Assembly (NCBI GenBank): GCA_039566865.1
Contig: CM076957.1
Location: 7,387,896 to 7,451,895 of the forward strand
DNA length: 64,000 nt
Source of the DNA: Aurelia coerulea
Taxonomy: Eukaryota; Cnidaria; Scyphozoa; Semaeostomeae; Ulmaridae
Direction: 5' to 3'
Shown here: one piece after another, positions 34,001-49,000 of the stretch
How positions within the stretch are numbered: the stretch's first letter is position 1
Layout of the letters: every line of letters begins with the position of its first letter
Made by a program: the position numbers and the translations under genes
The notes under the pieces: generated by a model
The model's input: only the letters and a program-made list of their open reading frames with translations
The model's database searches: none
Told to the model about the DNA's origin: nothing

Positions 34001-37000
34001 CTAAAAAGAAAATTCAGTTTCAATTTGAGTCTGCTTTTCAATGAATTTCGAGGGCATTAATGTTTCAATGCAACACTGAAAAGAATGTCAGTTTACAACT
34101 TTAGCAAGAGTTTGTAGAAAAGACTTGACGGACCAAAAGTTTATAAACTAAACCCGTTACTCCTACGTGTATATCATCTTCCATGTCAGAACTGATAAAA
34201 GCATGCTATTACCATTGATTAGAGAATAAATTCCGAAGCTTCAACGACATGGAACCACAAAGGAATGGTGGATGTTACATACAATATTTGCTGTTCATAT
34301 TCATACGGCAATTAGGCACATGTTTTCAAACTTCCACTTCACCTTCAATATCAATATAGAGATAAAGGGAAGTTCGAGATCAAGGAAACCCGAGTTAAAA
34401 CGTCGGTTTTGTTTTTAGATCTGCGCATCGTGAAATTGTTGTGTATCAAGAGACAAGGTACCGAGGCCAACTCTCGTTCTTTAAAAGCGTGATAATAAGA
34501 TATTTGGTTGCAAAAATGGTTACCTGAAGGATCGGAGCTCTTCGCCAACAAATGCTTTGATTAATTGCAGGGATCATCATTGATATAAGTTGCTTCGATT
34601 TCCCTTTCATTCGAGAGTTCTCCGCTTCCCACTTTGCTTCGGTGCTGTGTATAGGTGCCTGGCCAGGTATAATAAGCAACGCAAGGCCGGAATCTGTCCT
34701 TCATTTTCACCACTTCCAGACAACAAGTTTAGCTTACTAAGTCAAATTCATGATCACTGATTAATACTGCTTTCCATCTTCAGTCGCAAAAACGTAAGCA
34801 AGTGCCTGTAAACCCGATTAGAAAGCGAGATTCATGAAGAGACTTGCAGTGCGTCCATTGCGATCACTGGGGCAACTTTTGTTCTTTCAATGAGGCCTTT
34901 GAGAATTGACAAACCTATAACGTCACAGGAGTCTGGTACGCAACCGTCTGACCGCGTTCTGGTTGGACCATTTTTTGACAAAAATTTCGTACTTTTGGAG
35001 CTTCGTATCTCCGAAATTAAAAGGCTGATGAAGAAACCGATTGCACCATTAAAACGAGGATGAAAAGTTCTATTAAAATAGAAAATAAAAAATTTCGTTT
35101 TATATGCACTTTAAGTTGTACTTCAATTATTTGAGCAAAGTTGACTTTATTGCTAAACATAATTCGCAATGCTTAAAGTAACTGAAAGGAGACATAGCAG
35201 TGAAATCTAGGAATAGAACAAAAGAACAGCAAGTGCCACTTATGTTCCTATTGTTTTCAGCCATCGAGAACATCCAACTCGATATATTGTCCTGAGGTAA
35301 GGCCCAATCTCCCAAGCAAAGCTACTTTTAACTCCGTTGATTTACTTTAAGAATATCTTTCGCAGGAAGTATTTTACCTTTTGCTCTTTAACCAGCATAT
35401 CTTTTTCCTCTTGGTAAAAGCCTCTCTGTTTAACAAATGTTCCTATTTTTTCTTCACGTTCAATCAATGCCTGAAAAAGAAAACACACTATGCAAAACCA
35501 AGAGAAACCATAACATGATATCATACCAAAGGATCTCTTAGTCTACTGGGTGTGTAAAGAATGCATGGCTTTGAACAATATTGCCCCTGAGCATCATGGC
35601 AATAACATTGAAAACTGCCTAGTTACATAGCCGATATGGTCAGGTAAGTTTAGGAATTTAGCCCGTTTCAATTGATCACTTGGGAGATTTTCTGCAGGAA
35701 GCCCCTTTCCAATACGTGCAAAGCTGAGTGAATATGATGGCCAAAATCAATTGACATAATACCAAGAATAGTAGAGTCAAGTTCTTTTTAGTTACCTTTC
35801 AAAAATAAAAACTTTTTTGACATTTCCAATTTTTCTCAAATCAGTTTGGTATTTTGCATATTTGCATATTTTGCAATTTCAAATACATAAGCAGTCCGTT
35901 AAGGTGGCTCACTACTGATAAAAGATTTACACTGATATGCACTTGGTGTCTCGTGGCAAGGTGTCTCGTGGCTAGAGCAAACAATTACTTTCAAAAAACC
36001 TGCATGAAGAATTTCGGAACATTCGAGAGTGGTCTGGCATCTGCAAAAGGTCAAAGTCCAGCATGAATTAAAAATACAAACCTTTTTCAATGCTGCCTCT
36101 TCTCGAAGGAGCTTTTGGTGTAACTCTTCCTCTCGTTTCTTACATTTAATTGATGTTTCCTGTTTTCGAGTATAATAAGACAAAAAACATGTAAGATTTT
36201 ACGGGATGGCCCAAACATAATTGAAGAGCGAGATCGCGCCTGGCTTCAAGAATGCAAAAGCCATGAACACAAATTTTATATCAGCATATAGTTAAGGCTA
36301 CTGCAACCCTTCAGACGAAAATTTCTAGATTCTTCGCTTTCGTTATAATTCTGATGGCATAAGTATCTGAGTACCGTTTAAACCAACTCAGTTCCAGAAA
36401 TAGCCGCAATTACTTGGAAATGTGAGAGTCTTATAGGGAGAAATACCGTTTCTCCAAAAATTAATTGCAGGAATATACATTAGGGGATTAAAGTGAACTA
36501 ACTTGACCTTGCATCTAAGTTGATAACATCCCGTGCTATCATGTTATTGACATAATACTTTACCAAGACCACGCTTAAGCCTTAATTCTTGACCTTTCAT
36601 GCATAATCGCTTTTCCCGCAAGTTTCTCAACCACTGCCTGAAGGGTTACAGTAACCTTAAAAGGATTAGCGATCTTCAGAGATGTCGCTTGGGCATTTAA
36701 GCAACGACCACTCTGCAAAACAAAGCTTATAAAAATATGGTAATTCTTTCATTCACAATCAAAGTTGAACAATCACCACCTTATCCAGTCACGTTTTTGG
36801 AAGATTTAACAAAACACTTGATTCTAACTTGACTTGGGAATGTGAAATTAGGATAAAGAGCAGCTAGCTCGAAATTTCTTGCAAAAAGCAAAGTGTCTCA
36901 AGAGTTTTGGCTGGGACTGCAGCCTGACAGCTATATTTTGGAGATAATTGCATAAGCATCAGCTTATCAAAAAGTTCGGTGGAACAAATTTTTAGACCAG

Positions 37001-40000
37001 CTGAACTTTTGGCCAGAAAGGTATTTGTTCCATTAAAGCCTTTGGTCGTTAATATACAGTTGCTACATGATTTTTCACAAAAAGCCTGGTCCTCTAAACT
37101 GGACGAGTTGAAAGACTTGTTGCTTTTCATCTTGATAAATGGTTACCTGACCTGTCCTCTCCCACCTATGATCAGCCCTCTTGGATGCAAATTTTAGATC
37201 AAACAAGTCTAATACTCTCCAACGGATATCTTGGGTGCCAATAAACAGCAAGACTGAAGCAAAGAATGCTGACGCTTCTCTATGTACGAACAAATCTGAA
37301 TTTTAGAAATGATCTAACAGAGCATTGGTCCATTTTCAATTACAAACAGTTGCTTAGATTTAAATCGTTTTGTAATATAAATTCAATGTAAAATTTTCCA
37401 AGCTTAACTCAAAGGATATTGACACTGTGTTTTACTATAAAGATAATAAGCAAACATTCAAATTCTTCCAGTAGTTAAAACGTGAAACACACGTCTTACA
37501 TGAAAATAATTTTTTCTTTGATCTTATATTTGAATATGTGATCTAAGAATGCATTCAACATACCTTCAGCAATTTGGCATTATCTTTCTTCACGGATGTT
37601 AATTCGTGTCGTATTCCATCAACAATTTGTTCTTGTTTCCGTCTTTCAGACTCCCGACTTTTCACTTGATTATATAAAGTTTGTTCGATATCTTCTTGTT
37701 TTGTTACGAATTTCTAAAAGTACAAAAATGATATGCAAGTAAAACCACGCAATAGGATGATCATTCACTTGATACTTGATTGCATTGACATCGTGAGACA
37801 GTTTCAGCAACATTATGCGCATACTAACCGCTTTTGTGTTGTAAAGGAAAATATTAAGCCCGAGGTCTTAAAAGTACAGACCGAGCTTGCGAGGTCTGTG
37901 CAATAAGACCGAGGGCTTTATATTTTCCTGTACAACTACAAAACCGGTTAGTATGAGTTCTATTACCTGATAGCTTCTAATTTTGACTTATACCATCTAG
38001 TCAAACTCATTTTGTTACTGTTATGTCGTTTGAGTTCATTGTAAATCTCACAGGCCTAAATTAGTTGCTGTGGTGACAAAAACGCGTCCTTGTATCGTAT
38101 TATACAAGGCTACGGGAAAACCGCGGGAAATGTGCGATTAGCCAATGGGATTGGCGGGATTCTTGTATTGCCTCGTTTTTGAAACGTCAGTCAGGTAATA
38201 ATGCAGCATAAAGCATGCAGAAACGAAAACCACATTTACCCTGTACCGGTTTACTTGTGATCCGCAGAAAGTTGTTACGGTCCAAAACGGTTTACACTGC
38301 TCCAAAACAAAATGTTTCTGAAGATAGAAGTAACAAAGTGTAAGCGGGAGGTGGCACTATCTCATTTTGAAATCTTCAATTTCTTCTTGCATGCGAACTC
38401 CCTAGAGACCCATTTTGCAAAACCTACATATCAAATAAAAGCACAGGAGTCGGGCTTTCAGAAAATCACTATCCAACCGATGCCAGACCTTTCGCTCAAG
38501 AGAAAATCAATTTTTCCATCGATAGCCTTTGTTGATACACCCTGTTTAGCAAAAATCCAGGAATTGGTGGCCCAGCAACTGACTAGTCATTTCGATGAAC
38601 ATTTTTTCTCAGCCATTTGGTCGGATTTAGACTGTAATAAAACAGCAAAGGCGTCGAGTCTTTGCAAAATTTTAAAATCAAAAGATTAAGATGCTATTTG
38701 ACTGTTCTTTCAAATGAAGAGCTCCAAGAGAACTTTGAGTAATTTGCCATAATCCCGGAGAGAGCATTTGTAATATTATGATTATTTTTGGAACTACGGC
38801 GTTATTTAGACCCCGTTTACACGGTAGCGGATCACTTTTGATCCGATACAAAAAGTGTTGCGGATCAGCCTCCCGTTTACACGAGCTCGTAGTGATCCGA
38901 TACATTTCTGCTCCGCTATCCGCATCAATTTTGATCCTGCTACGAAAGCGAACTCGTTTTGTGTCGGATCACTTTTGTATCGGATCACTCTTGCTCTGTG
39001 CCGTGTAAACGCAAGTGATCCGCATCAATTTTGATTCGGATTCATTACGAGGGTATTTTCCATACAAACGAGGTTTAATCATAATTGCAGTTTGTTTTGA
39101 AATTTTGACGTTAAAAGGAAATCACTGAAAATCCGAGAAAATCTTGAATGGGACCTCGCCCTATTTCTATGGTGACCGCTGATCCGCTACCGTGTAGACG
39201 AGACCGTGATCCGATACAGTTTTGATCCGCTACCGTGTTTACGGGAGGGTGATCCGTAACAATTTGATCCGCAACACTTTTGATCCGCTACCGTGTAAAC
39301 GGGGTCTTAAGTTATATGAAAGGAGGTACGAGAGGAGAGACATTAAAAGCTTCATAAATTCTAATTGATAAAGGAAAATCAATATGACCAACACAAGAAA
39401 TAATTGGCAAGCAAAAGTCTGTAGATTTTATTGTTCATAATTTAGCAATTTGTCACAACCCAGGGGGGGTACTTAGTATTTTTTGCTGACGAGATGTGCA
39501 CTCCCTTCCGGGTATTGTTTTCGCCTCTTTTTTCTAACGCCGGGTATCAAAAGAAGGCAATTTTTCTAAAGCCGGTTGTCAAAAATGTTATTTCATTATT
39601 TTCGAAGAATTTTTACGCTTTGGTGTATACTTTTGGACGATTTTTTCTAAAGCCGGCTATCATTTCAAGAGAAAAATTCTCAAGTTGATGAAAAAATTTT
39701 TTCTTGGAGTGAACATCCCTATACAATTGAAAATAAAGTACCTCTCTCAGGCGTCACAACTTCAAAATTACAACAAAATTTTTAAAATGCTATAATTTTG
39801 AAAATAATGACAATATCAAAAATGCTCTCTCTACAATTAAGGGAAAGTACCTAACATCTCTTTCAAGAAATTCATTTGGAAGGTTAGAGCAACAAAAGTT
39901 TACACGAGTAATTTTAAAGTTTTGCAAAAATTCAACACCTATGCTTGATACCCGAGTGGCCTACTTACAGACAGATGCCTAACATTATCTTCGATTACTT

Positions 40001-43000
40001 TCATTTTCACTTCATTTGCTCGATCAAAATAACGATTTTTCCATTCATCTATTAACTGGGCTCCCTTAAGTTTTCTCTCTCTTGTCATTGAATTCTGTAG
40101 AGCAGTTTTTCTTGCATCCACCAACTACAATAAGGAATAGTGATATGTGCAGATGAAGATTTCATTTCCTCTGTTCAACATTATAAGATACAGTAAATCC
40201 CCGCATATAAGAACCTACAAAAATAAGAACCTAGAGGCTGTTTTTCTTAAATCGTGCACCTCGTAATTAAGGACATGTTTCACCTTGATGAAAAATATGT
40301 TCATACCGCAAAGGTAGCAAAGTTGATTTCGGATTGTCGTTATTAAGTTCACTTTTGCCCCAGTCGGCTGTTAAGGTTTGAATCTCCTCTCCTGCTGTTT
40401 GTAAGCTTAGAATTGGGTATTGGGTACATAATCACTTTACCAAAACAAATAACAGGGCTGGACATCTTTGGTGAATATTCTACAACGGTCTACGCAAGGC
40501 ACTCTTCAAATAAGAATACTTATACCGTGAAATTGATCTTAGTACCTTTAAAATAAGAACCTATTTCAGCCTGGCTCTCAAAAAAGTTGGTTCTTATATG
40601 CGAGGATTTACTGTACAAGATTTTACATGCTGTACAAGATTTTAGTAAAAAAAAAATTACGCATGTCATGAATTTCCCCAGCCAGTGAGATTTCACATGT
40701 TTACGGTAAACACATCTCAAACCAGTTGCTCACAATCCAGCTGTATTTCCAAGATCGTTGATGGTACTATAAAATCCGATTGCAGTGGCTAATTCTGTGG
40801 AGTTCAAATTTACAGCAATTATCTTCATTTGAAAATTATCTGCTGCTACTTGCTTGCATTAGGGACTGAAAATGATGATTTGTCAAGTTTAGTTCATACA
40901 GCTCATTTAAAGCTCACCGAAGAGTTATAAGGAAAACAAAGGCATGAGGCTTGCGAGCTGGCATAAAGCACACCCAAGAGTGCTTACCTTGATTTTTTCA
41001 TCGCTATCCAGTGCTTGTCTGTTATACGATGCATAATATGCATCACTTTGTGTTTCTCTTTGAAACTGAGAATTCCTCTGCAGTCTTGATTTTACATCAG
41101 TCAATTTACGACCCTCTATGAAACAGAACATCAAGTTAAGCCTTCGAATGACACATTCACTGGTTCAGGCAAATTGTAACAGAATTTTGCAAACTTTTGT
41201 AGGTGAAACTTAGCCAGGCCATCCATAACAGAGACCACACATTTTGTTAAATAAGAAACAGTTTATAAGAAACGGCAGGCCCATTCTTTCAAAACTTAAG
41301 AAATCACACAACCTGAATTAGAAAGGGCAAGAAACTCTTGTAATTTGCAGTTTTCATTTCCCCAGTCACTCAAAACAGTTTTGACATTGAACACTACTTT
41401 ATTCTGCCACTCGAAGCATGCAGCACCAAACATGCAGATTGGATTCCTTTTCAGTAAACCACAAATTCAAAAAAGTTTCCATTTACAAATTTGTGCCTTC
41501 AATTTCGGGAGGGAGAACCATCACTGGATTTTAATTGATGAAGTTGAATTAAGTTTATTTCTGAGTGTAAATTCTGTTAATACTTGCTTTATAATCTACA
41601 GTAAATAGGCACCTTGGAAGCCCATTAACAAATTCTTCGTTTAAAATATCTAAGAAATACTACAGGGTGAGTAGAAAAAAAAGAATCCCTGTTTGGAAGG
41701 CCACTGCTCCCTGAATATCAACACAATGATATCGAAAACTGTCTTGTTTTCTTGCCAATATGTTCAATTAGGTTCAGTAATTTACCCGGCTTTAATCGAC
41801 CATTCCTTCCCGTGGATATGGGATATTTTCTGCAGAAGGCCGCTTACAAAAACCTGCAAAAACGAGTGAAAAAAATGAGCACATTTTCCCTAGTTCTCCT
41901 TCCTAAAAATGATGACACTCACATGTATTCATGTACTCATATATATATATGTGAGAATGGATTCCCCCTGAATAGGTTATTGATACCAGGGGGAAGACTT
42001 GTCCATCCTCCCTAAGAGGATAGGACGTGCTAAATCGTGCGGAAGTCATTGCTATAAGGCCCCTGTAAGGTAGTAATATTAAGGAAATTTGTTCGTGATT
42101 TTGGGCACGTTTTGAAGGTTTCCTGAAGAGGCTTTCTCGAGAAAATCCCTCATAATTTCGGAACGAAGTGGCCGATTACAGTCAGGTAAATTTTAAAATG
42201 GATTTGAACATGTCTGCTATTGAGCTATATATTTGTTGATATCATCGTCTTGATGTCCAGGGAGCTGTGACCGTTCAAACGGGGATTCTTTTTATTGACT
42301 CACCCGGTACATTAGAAATTTCTGGCAGGAAAATGGCCCTAAAATTTACGAAACTACCCACAAACTCCTGACCTTACTTTCTTATAAAAAATGAGTGTAT
42401 TGCCAATAAAAACCTCTGCTTACATGAATAGGTGAATGCCTGATACTATCAAAACAGAGCTGAAACATCCCGCAATAGCAAACACTTCGCAACACCCCTC
42501 CGTACTAATCACAAGAGAGGTTCATATATAAATCCAACATATATAAGGTGAATAAGAGAAGCGTTCAGTAGTTCGAAAGCCTGTAGCTCTCTAACCATAT
42601 ATCAAAGCCTTATACACTGATTATACTTGTGTAGCAAACATAGCAACTTAGATAAGAAAATTTAGTTGGTCAAAATCGGTCGTATTTTTTCTTAAATAAA
42701 AAGAGATCTAAATAAAAATGCTTCATCTCAAATTACAGTAATAGAAAATATTCTTAAAGCTGAATGACAGTCTCATATGTATACGATTATACAGTAGACT
42801 CATTCCAATAAAGTCTCTTGTTTCGCTCCCCCTGCAGACTTGTCGCTACAACAACTGAAGTGATATCAACAACAACAACAACAGCGAAAGTTAGAGGGAC
42901 TTACGTCATGAGTCTAATTATACAGCAGCCTCATATATACAGTTAACCCCGAAATTATTCATACCTATGCCAAATTTGGAGTATTTTCAATCGTTATATT

Positions 43001-46000
43001 TGCTAGCCAATTCACAAGATATGTTATTCCTTGAAATGTCTCTTGTAGCACTTGCTTCAGCCTTTTATCACATCCTTACGAAACTTCAGCCACAGTAAAG
43101 TTGGTCCTCAAATAGAACGATGCAAAATACTCAGAATTTGGCATAGGTATGAATAATTTCGGGCTTAACTGTAGCTAGTACTTGAAGGGAAGATACTTTC
43201 GTGGGAAGAAAAGTTCACGATTTTCGCATTTTTGGGCGAAATTCAGGAGATCCTCTTCGGCACAATTTTCGAAAATGTGAGATTCGTTAAAGTTTATTCC
43301 CGCGAAATTTCTTAAAATATACAATTCCCAAAATTTTATCTCCGTCAAGTATTGTAAATATCAACTTCACGAATTTCATTCCCACAAATCACAAATCAAA
43401 TTATTTTCGCAAAATGCGATAGTTTATTCTCCCACAATGTCCCATTTTGACCGATTCGCGAAAGTTAATTCAAAACAGTTTTTCGCGCTTTTTCCAACTC
43501 GCGAAAGTTTCTTTCCACCAAAGTTTCTTCCCTTAAAAGTAAATATTTGGGTGATAAGATAGAATTTGATTAAGACAGCAGTAGAGTGACACTGCTAGAA
43601 AATTTAGTCAAAGGATTTTAGGCCTGTTTTGAAGAATTTAGAGATGCGATTTTAGATTTTGGAGCGATTTTATTGACAACAATGCGCCCAATTTCTACAC
43701 AATAAATTTTCTTACCTAAGTTGACTTGCTAGCTACACATTTATACCATTTTATCGGAATTTGGAAAACGCGTTTGAGAGCTACAGGCTTTCAGATGTAT
43801 AATGTTTTCCTGACTTATCAGGTGGGTGAAAAACTAACCTTCGCGTATTTTCAATGCAGTATGGTTTAGTGTAGATTCTAGTTCTTTATCCATTCTTTGT
43901 TGTTTTCGCTCTGATACTGAAGCTTTTACCGTGTTTTCACTAAAATAAGGAAATCAGCTAACTAGAGACACAACATAGTAGCCTAGAATCTCACAGGAAA
44001 AGATTCGATAGCAAGATGATTTTCCTTATTTGGAAAAACACGCTTCCCTTCTACATTTTGGAAGCACGTGTCTTATAAAGGCGGTTGTATCTTTCTTTGG
44101 AATAAATAGTTTGAATGAAGGGTCTACCGGGCTCAATGGGTAAGCTTGGTGTAAAATGGGTATGGAAATATGGGATAAAGTGATACATTTTGAACAAATC
44201 TTGGTTCAGAGATTTTGTCTTACTTCATATAAGATTTTTCGTTGGTTAGAGATTAAACCATGTTGCATTTATTTCAATGATTAGCAAATTTTCAATAAAC
44301 GATGCATATTTCATACTGTTTTCAAATAGTCTACTAGACCAGGCTGTACTGGCGCTAGGTACCACTTTTCGGCGGAGAAATCGGGACTATGATTTTTGGA
44401 TAGCTCTATACATTGGTATAATGAAAATCGATGGTAAACGGGAAGTTTGTAATGATCTTGTGCGAAATGCGTCAATTACCGTTGGGTGCCCAACTCGAGG
44501 TTTTTTAAATTTTCAACCCTTTATTAAAAAGCGAATGCAAATGACGTCTTGTATGCACTTACTTTACTGTAGAGGCGTCTATTGCATAAGATTAATGTTA
44601 TTAACCCAGAAAATATCAACATTTACAGAATCTACATGATAATTTGACCATATGATGTCATTTTTATGTGACGTCATCACTGCAAACGAAATATTTCGCA
44701 ACTGACGATCATGACGTTCTATTCTGGAAAACTTTGAGCAGGGACGTCTTTTATCGATTATAAAGACGCCTGAAATTGAATACTTCATTTCTGTGGATAC
44801 CTGCAAATTCCGGACGGTCGCAAACAATGGACAGGCTATTTCCTTTATTCATGCTAACATCTTCAGTATATTGTAGCACAGTATTAGGATCTTGATTTAA
44901 GTATTTGCAAGAGAAAAGTTAGGTGGAACATCACGTTTCTGGTCACTGTTTTACTTGGACCTTATGCAAACTTAGCGTTTCATTCAGTTGGTGGTTCAAC
45001 ATAGCTATTTTGAGATGCGACTTCATTGCTAGAAGCTTTTTTGGCCATTGTATTTTTTGCACCAGAAAATGAGCTAAGCTGATCATGGTTTGATTTCTAT
45101 CCGAGACTAAAGCCTACTCAACCAAAATCGTGCGTAAGTGCAAGTCCAAGAGTCGTTTCGGGATAGCTCCTATCGATCAGAAAGGAGAACAAATGCTCAG
45201 CAGAGATGCCATGACATCAGCAGGAGTGAGCAAGTGCTTTGCTGGCGATTGTTGAGTTATTTTGAAGTGGATGTTAAATCGTTCAGAGCAAGTGGAAAAT
45301 TCAAAAAAAATTGAAGAAGTGAACAGGTCTGCCAGCATTTACAAACCTCGTTGACTATCACATATCTAGCAGACCAGACAGACAAATTCGTCAATCGTAT
45401 TATCATAAGGTAAAGGTATTGAAATAGGAGCATCTTAACGAACGTTTTTTATCCAAATCTTGAGAAAGACAAGACTGTTGTTTTGAGTTCTGGTGGCATT
45501 GCTCTTTGAAACCATATTGCTGCCGGACTACGTTTTTAAGGAGATGTCTTGGCGAGGATGAGAGCCAAAATTTCCGCAAAGAATTACTTGGGTCCAGTAA
45601 AGTCAAGTTTCGCAATCCGATCAAAATATCCTTGGAGCATGACCTCCTTTTAGCAAAGAGAACTTATCGACTTAGAGAGAGAACTTAGAGAGAGAATTTG
45701 AATACACTTTATGCTAGGTTCCGTTCACTTAGCAAACCTGCACGATTCAAGAAGAGTTATCCCAAAAGCAGGTTGATCCAAGTCATTCTCAAGAAAATGA
45801 TGAGCCCTGTAATACATCAAAGGGAAGTCAGTCGTAAAAGCAAATCGCGTCTGTGTCCCTTGCCGGCTTTTTGGCAAGTTTTGTTTGCATAATACAAGAA
45901 GCAGAAACATACAAAGATTCCATGTGAAAGTTGTTGAAGCAGCTGCTGTCTGGAAATAGTCGAGCTGACATTGTCGCAACTACATACCAAATAGTCTCCC

Positions 46001-49000
46001 TAACATCAGCCGAAAGAAACTCAAGTTGAATTCCTAGCAAAGTGGTTATTTCATCAAACAAGTCAAAGGTTTCCGCGGACTTTCTGTAATACGGCTAATT
46101 TTAGTATAAGGTGCCCTCTTGGAAGAAACTATGGTTTTAGATTTAGGCCCTTGTGGAAGAATTTACTTAGGCACATTTGCGTCATTTTTAGTAACCAGTT
46201 TTGCATGTCATCTATTTATTACGTAGTCACTATCTGCATTGAATTAAACATCCCCACTTACGTCAGAAAGGCATTAGATGCAACAAGTGGATTTCCCCGC
46301 TTCTGCTTCTTTTGTTTAGAAGGATTAGGGCTTTGCCCCACCTACGCTATTTATTGCAAGGTCGAAATCACACTGTTAACCTTATTTGGATATGTTGCAA
46401 ACTGTGGTGTAATACCGCGAAGATTCTAGAACAGCTTTGTCATTATCATTTAGTTTTGTTTTAGACACCCATTTATGTATAAATAGAGAACATATATTTC
46501 TAGGAGAACAGATATGGATTCGAAAGGTTAGGTAAAGCAGGTCGGAACAAGAGGCTTGTGAAAGCTCTTGTCGCCTTTTGTCGCCAAAAAGTGTTTTATC
46601 CCTTTTGTTTCCATTTGAATGATTTGAGAAAGACAGACGTGCCAAATATGTTCATGAGTGCATCAACTGTGTCGAATCGCTTTACTTTGTATCACTATAA
46701 CCTAGCGATTGCAACATTCGAGCAGGTTACTTGCACTTGCAGAGAAATACGGAACGAAACAAATTTGCAGAAATTGCTCAAGATTGGATGTTTTTGAACA
46801 AAATTTGGAGACATTAAATTGAAAATGAAGTCAAATTGACGCTGGAGTCATTGGTACGTGAATCGTTTGGCTCAATAAAACAAACTAAGCCTTATTGGGG
46901 CAAACGTATGAGGTTTAATCGGTGAGAAGCTTAGGCCCAAATGACATTTCTGACAGAGATCGCTAAATACCGCCTGTGATTTTGATATCTAAGGGAAGGG
47001 AAAGTGTTTGGGTTATTTCTTAGTGCAATATCCATAATCGCTGAGATTTTTATCCTTATATCTTACTTGTAGCGACTTTTATCAATGATTTAACGAAGGT
47101 CAATATTCGTCATCTGGAAAATGAACATAATTTTGGTTCCATATGAGATATTTGTCCACGCACGCTACAAACTGCAGAAGGGCATCCCTTCTACCGATTT
47201 TTCAAAAAAAATCCGTGTAATTATTGTAACGTAGTAGCCATTTCAATTTTCGTGAGGGTACTCAAGAATTCCCTTCCAATGACTGATTTGCTATCACGTG
47301 GTTAGAAAGAGGCGATTTGATAGGCTGAGCACCGTGAAATTGGATGATTTCTGCGTGCTTCAGCAACCAGTAAGGATTTGAACTTGTATGTTGCATGGAT
47401 GGGAAAGAACATTTGAAATCAAGTGGGCTGAGAGTGCATTCCCAAAAGGCATTGAAGAATTGCTGATAGAGTGGAAGATGACATTTCCTTTGATGATTGC
47501 GACGAAAATGGCGATAATAGTGACACGGAGTATCAGGGATACTTTCCTTTAAATTATTACGTAGTACTTGGTACGTTGACCATGGTGCAAGTACTTCAAA
47601 GTAAAACATAAAAATGACACCAGTCGCATTTTCCTCTTTTCGTGACAATTTTCGGCCATTTATTGATAGTTACCATATAAGGAAAAGGGTGATTTCATGT
47701 CACGTGGCCATTGTTTGAAGAAGCTACTAATTATCCTTCAGCATCTCACTTTTTTATATAGTGGTTTTTAGCTTAATTTGGTCAGATCTAAGCCAGTCCG
47801 TGCGCCATTTAAAAGGAAAACCTTGGGTCTTCTCCGCAGAGGTGCTTGCTCAAAGTGTTCAAACTTTAACCCCCGATTTCACCCCCTAAACCTCAACAGA
47901 TCGCTGATCACCATCACGTTCCAAGATGCCTAGGGTCATAGGTACCTCAAAATACCGATCTAAATTTCTCAGCTTAGAAGTGACCCGTACCTCATTCGTG
48001 GCCTGGTCTAATAGAACGTTTTTGGAATTGTATGTCTGGCCATCCTTGCCGAACTTTTCACATTTCCATGACTTTTCCACTTGTGATGACAACGAACGGT
48101 AATTGATGTTTAGTATGAGAGATACCATTGTTGCAACCAGGGCAAAGGCATTTAATTTGCTACACTGCCAGAAGATCTGCTCCTCCTCAAAGGTAACGAC
48201 TGCTGCAAAGTTACACTTGGCTTGTGCGAAATTAAAGCGGAGCTAGCTAGCAAACAGGAACAGGCCGATCCAAAGCTTCTACTGCACTGCTACCACGTGT
48301 TGAGCATCCATCCTCTCAAGAACGTTATTATAAGATGGTACTACAAAGATAATATAGATATACTAAATAAGTTGCTTGATCAGCAAGACCGAGTTTATCT
48401 TGACTATGGAATAGATGCACCACAAATTACTTTAGCTTATTAATATCGACCTGTATGTTCTATTGTAGAGATGCATGTTAGGTTTGAACACTTTCACAGG
48501 TAATGACAATATATGGTCATTTTTCAGAACAGGAAAAGCAGCTTGCTAGAAAATATATATTTAGATCACTTGATTTATCTTGGGACTTGACTGGAAGAAT
48601 TAGCTGATATTTTTGAGGAATATGATTGGTTTCTGTACGGCAATAATATAAGATTTTCGAACGCAAACACATCAATATTTGAGATCAATATATCACATTG
48701 CCAGTCAATATTATCATTGCATTCAAAGAGCAAAAATGCTGTCGCTAGAGTTTATTGCACAAACTAATGCTGAAAGTACCCGAATTCACTCTGTTTGTTT
48801 GAAATGAAAAACATGGAACTCATTGGATGAACGAAAGATTTGAACAATCCACTTTTTTGAGACGGACAAAGCAGTTGATGTGATTGGCAAGAGCAGGGAC
48901 AATAAAGTTTAAGAGTGATATTCATCCAAATCCAACCTGTATATAGCCGAATAATTTTAGCCACGTTGTACATAGAAAGAGAAGAACTGAGCTTCCGTGA

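Noticed and set aside
38312..38689. 125-aa ORF in an intron
   Set aside because: Part of it is the half-copy of a transposable element (38455-38555), it is on the strand opposite to the host gene, and there are no motifs.
44277..44639. 120-aa ORF starting just before the 5.5-kb inverted repeat
   Set aside because: It runs through the terminal inverted repeat, the mirror copy at 49663-49887 is read on the other strand, and there is no known domain.
47262..48128. Two minus-strand ORFs as transposase exons
   Set aside because: The position inside the 5.5-kb inverted-repeat pair makes this attractive, but I see no catalytic motif or consistent splice sites, so I do not call them.
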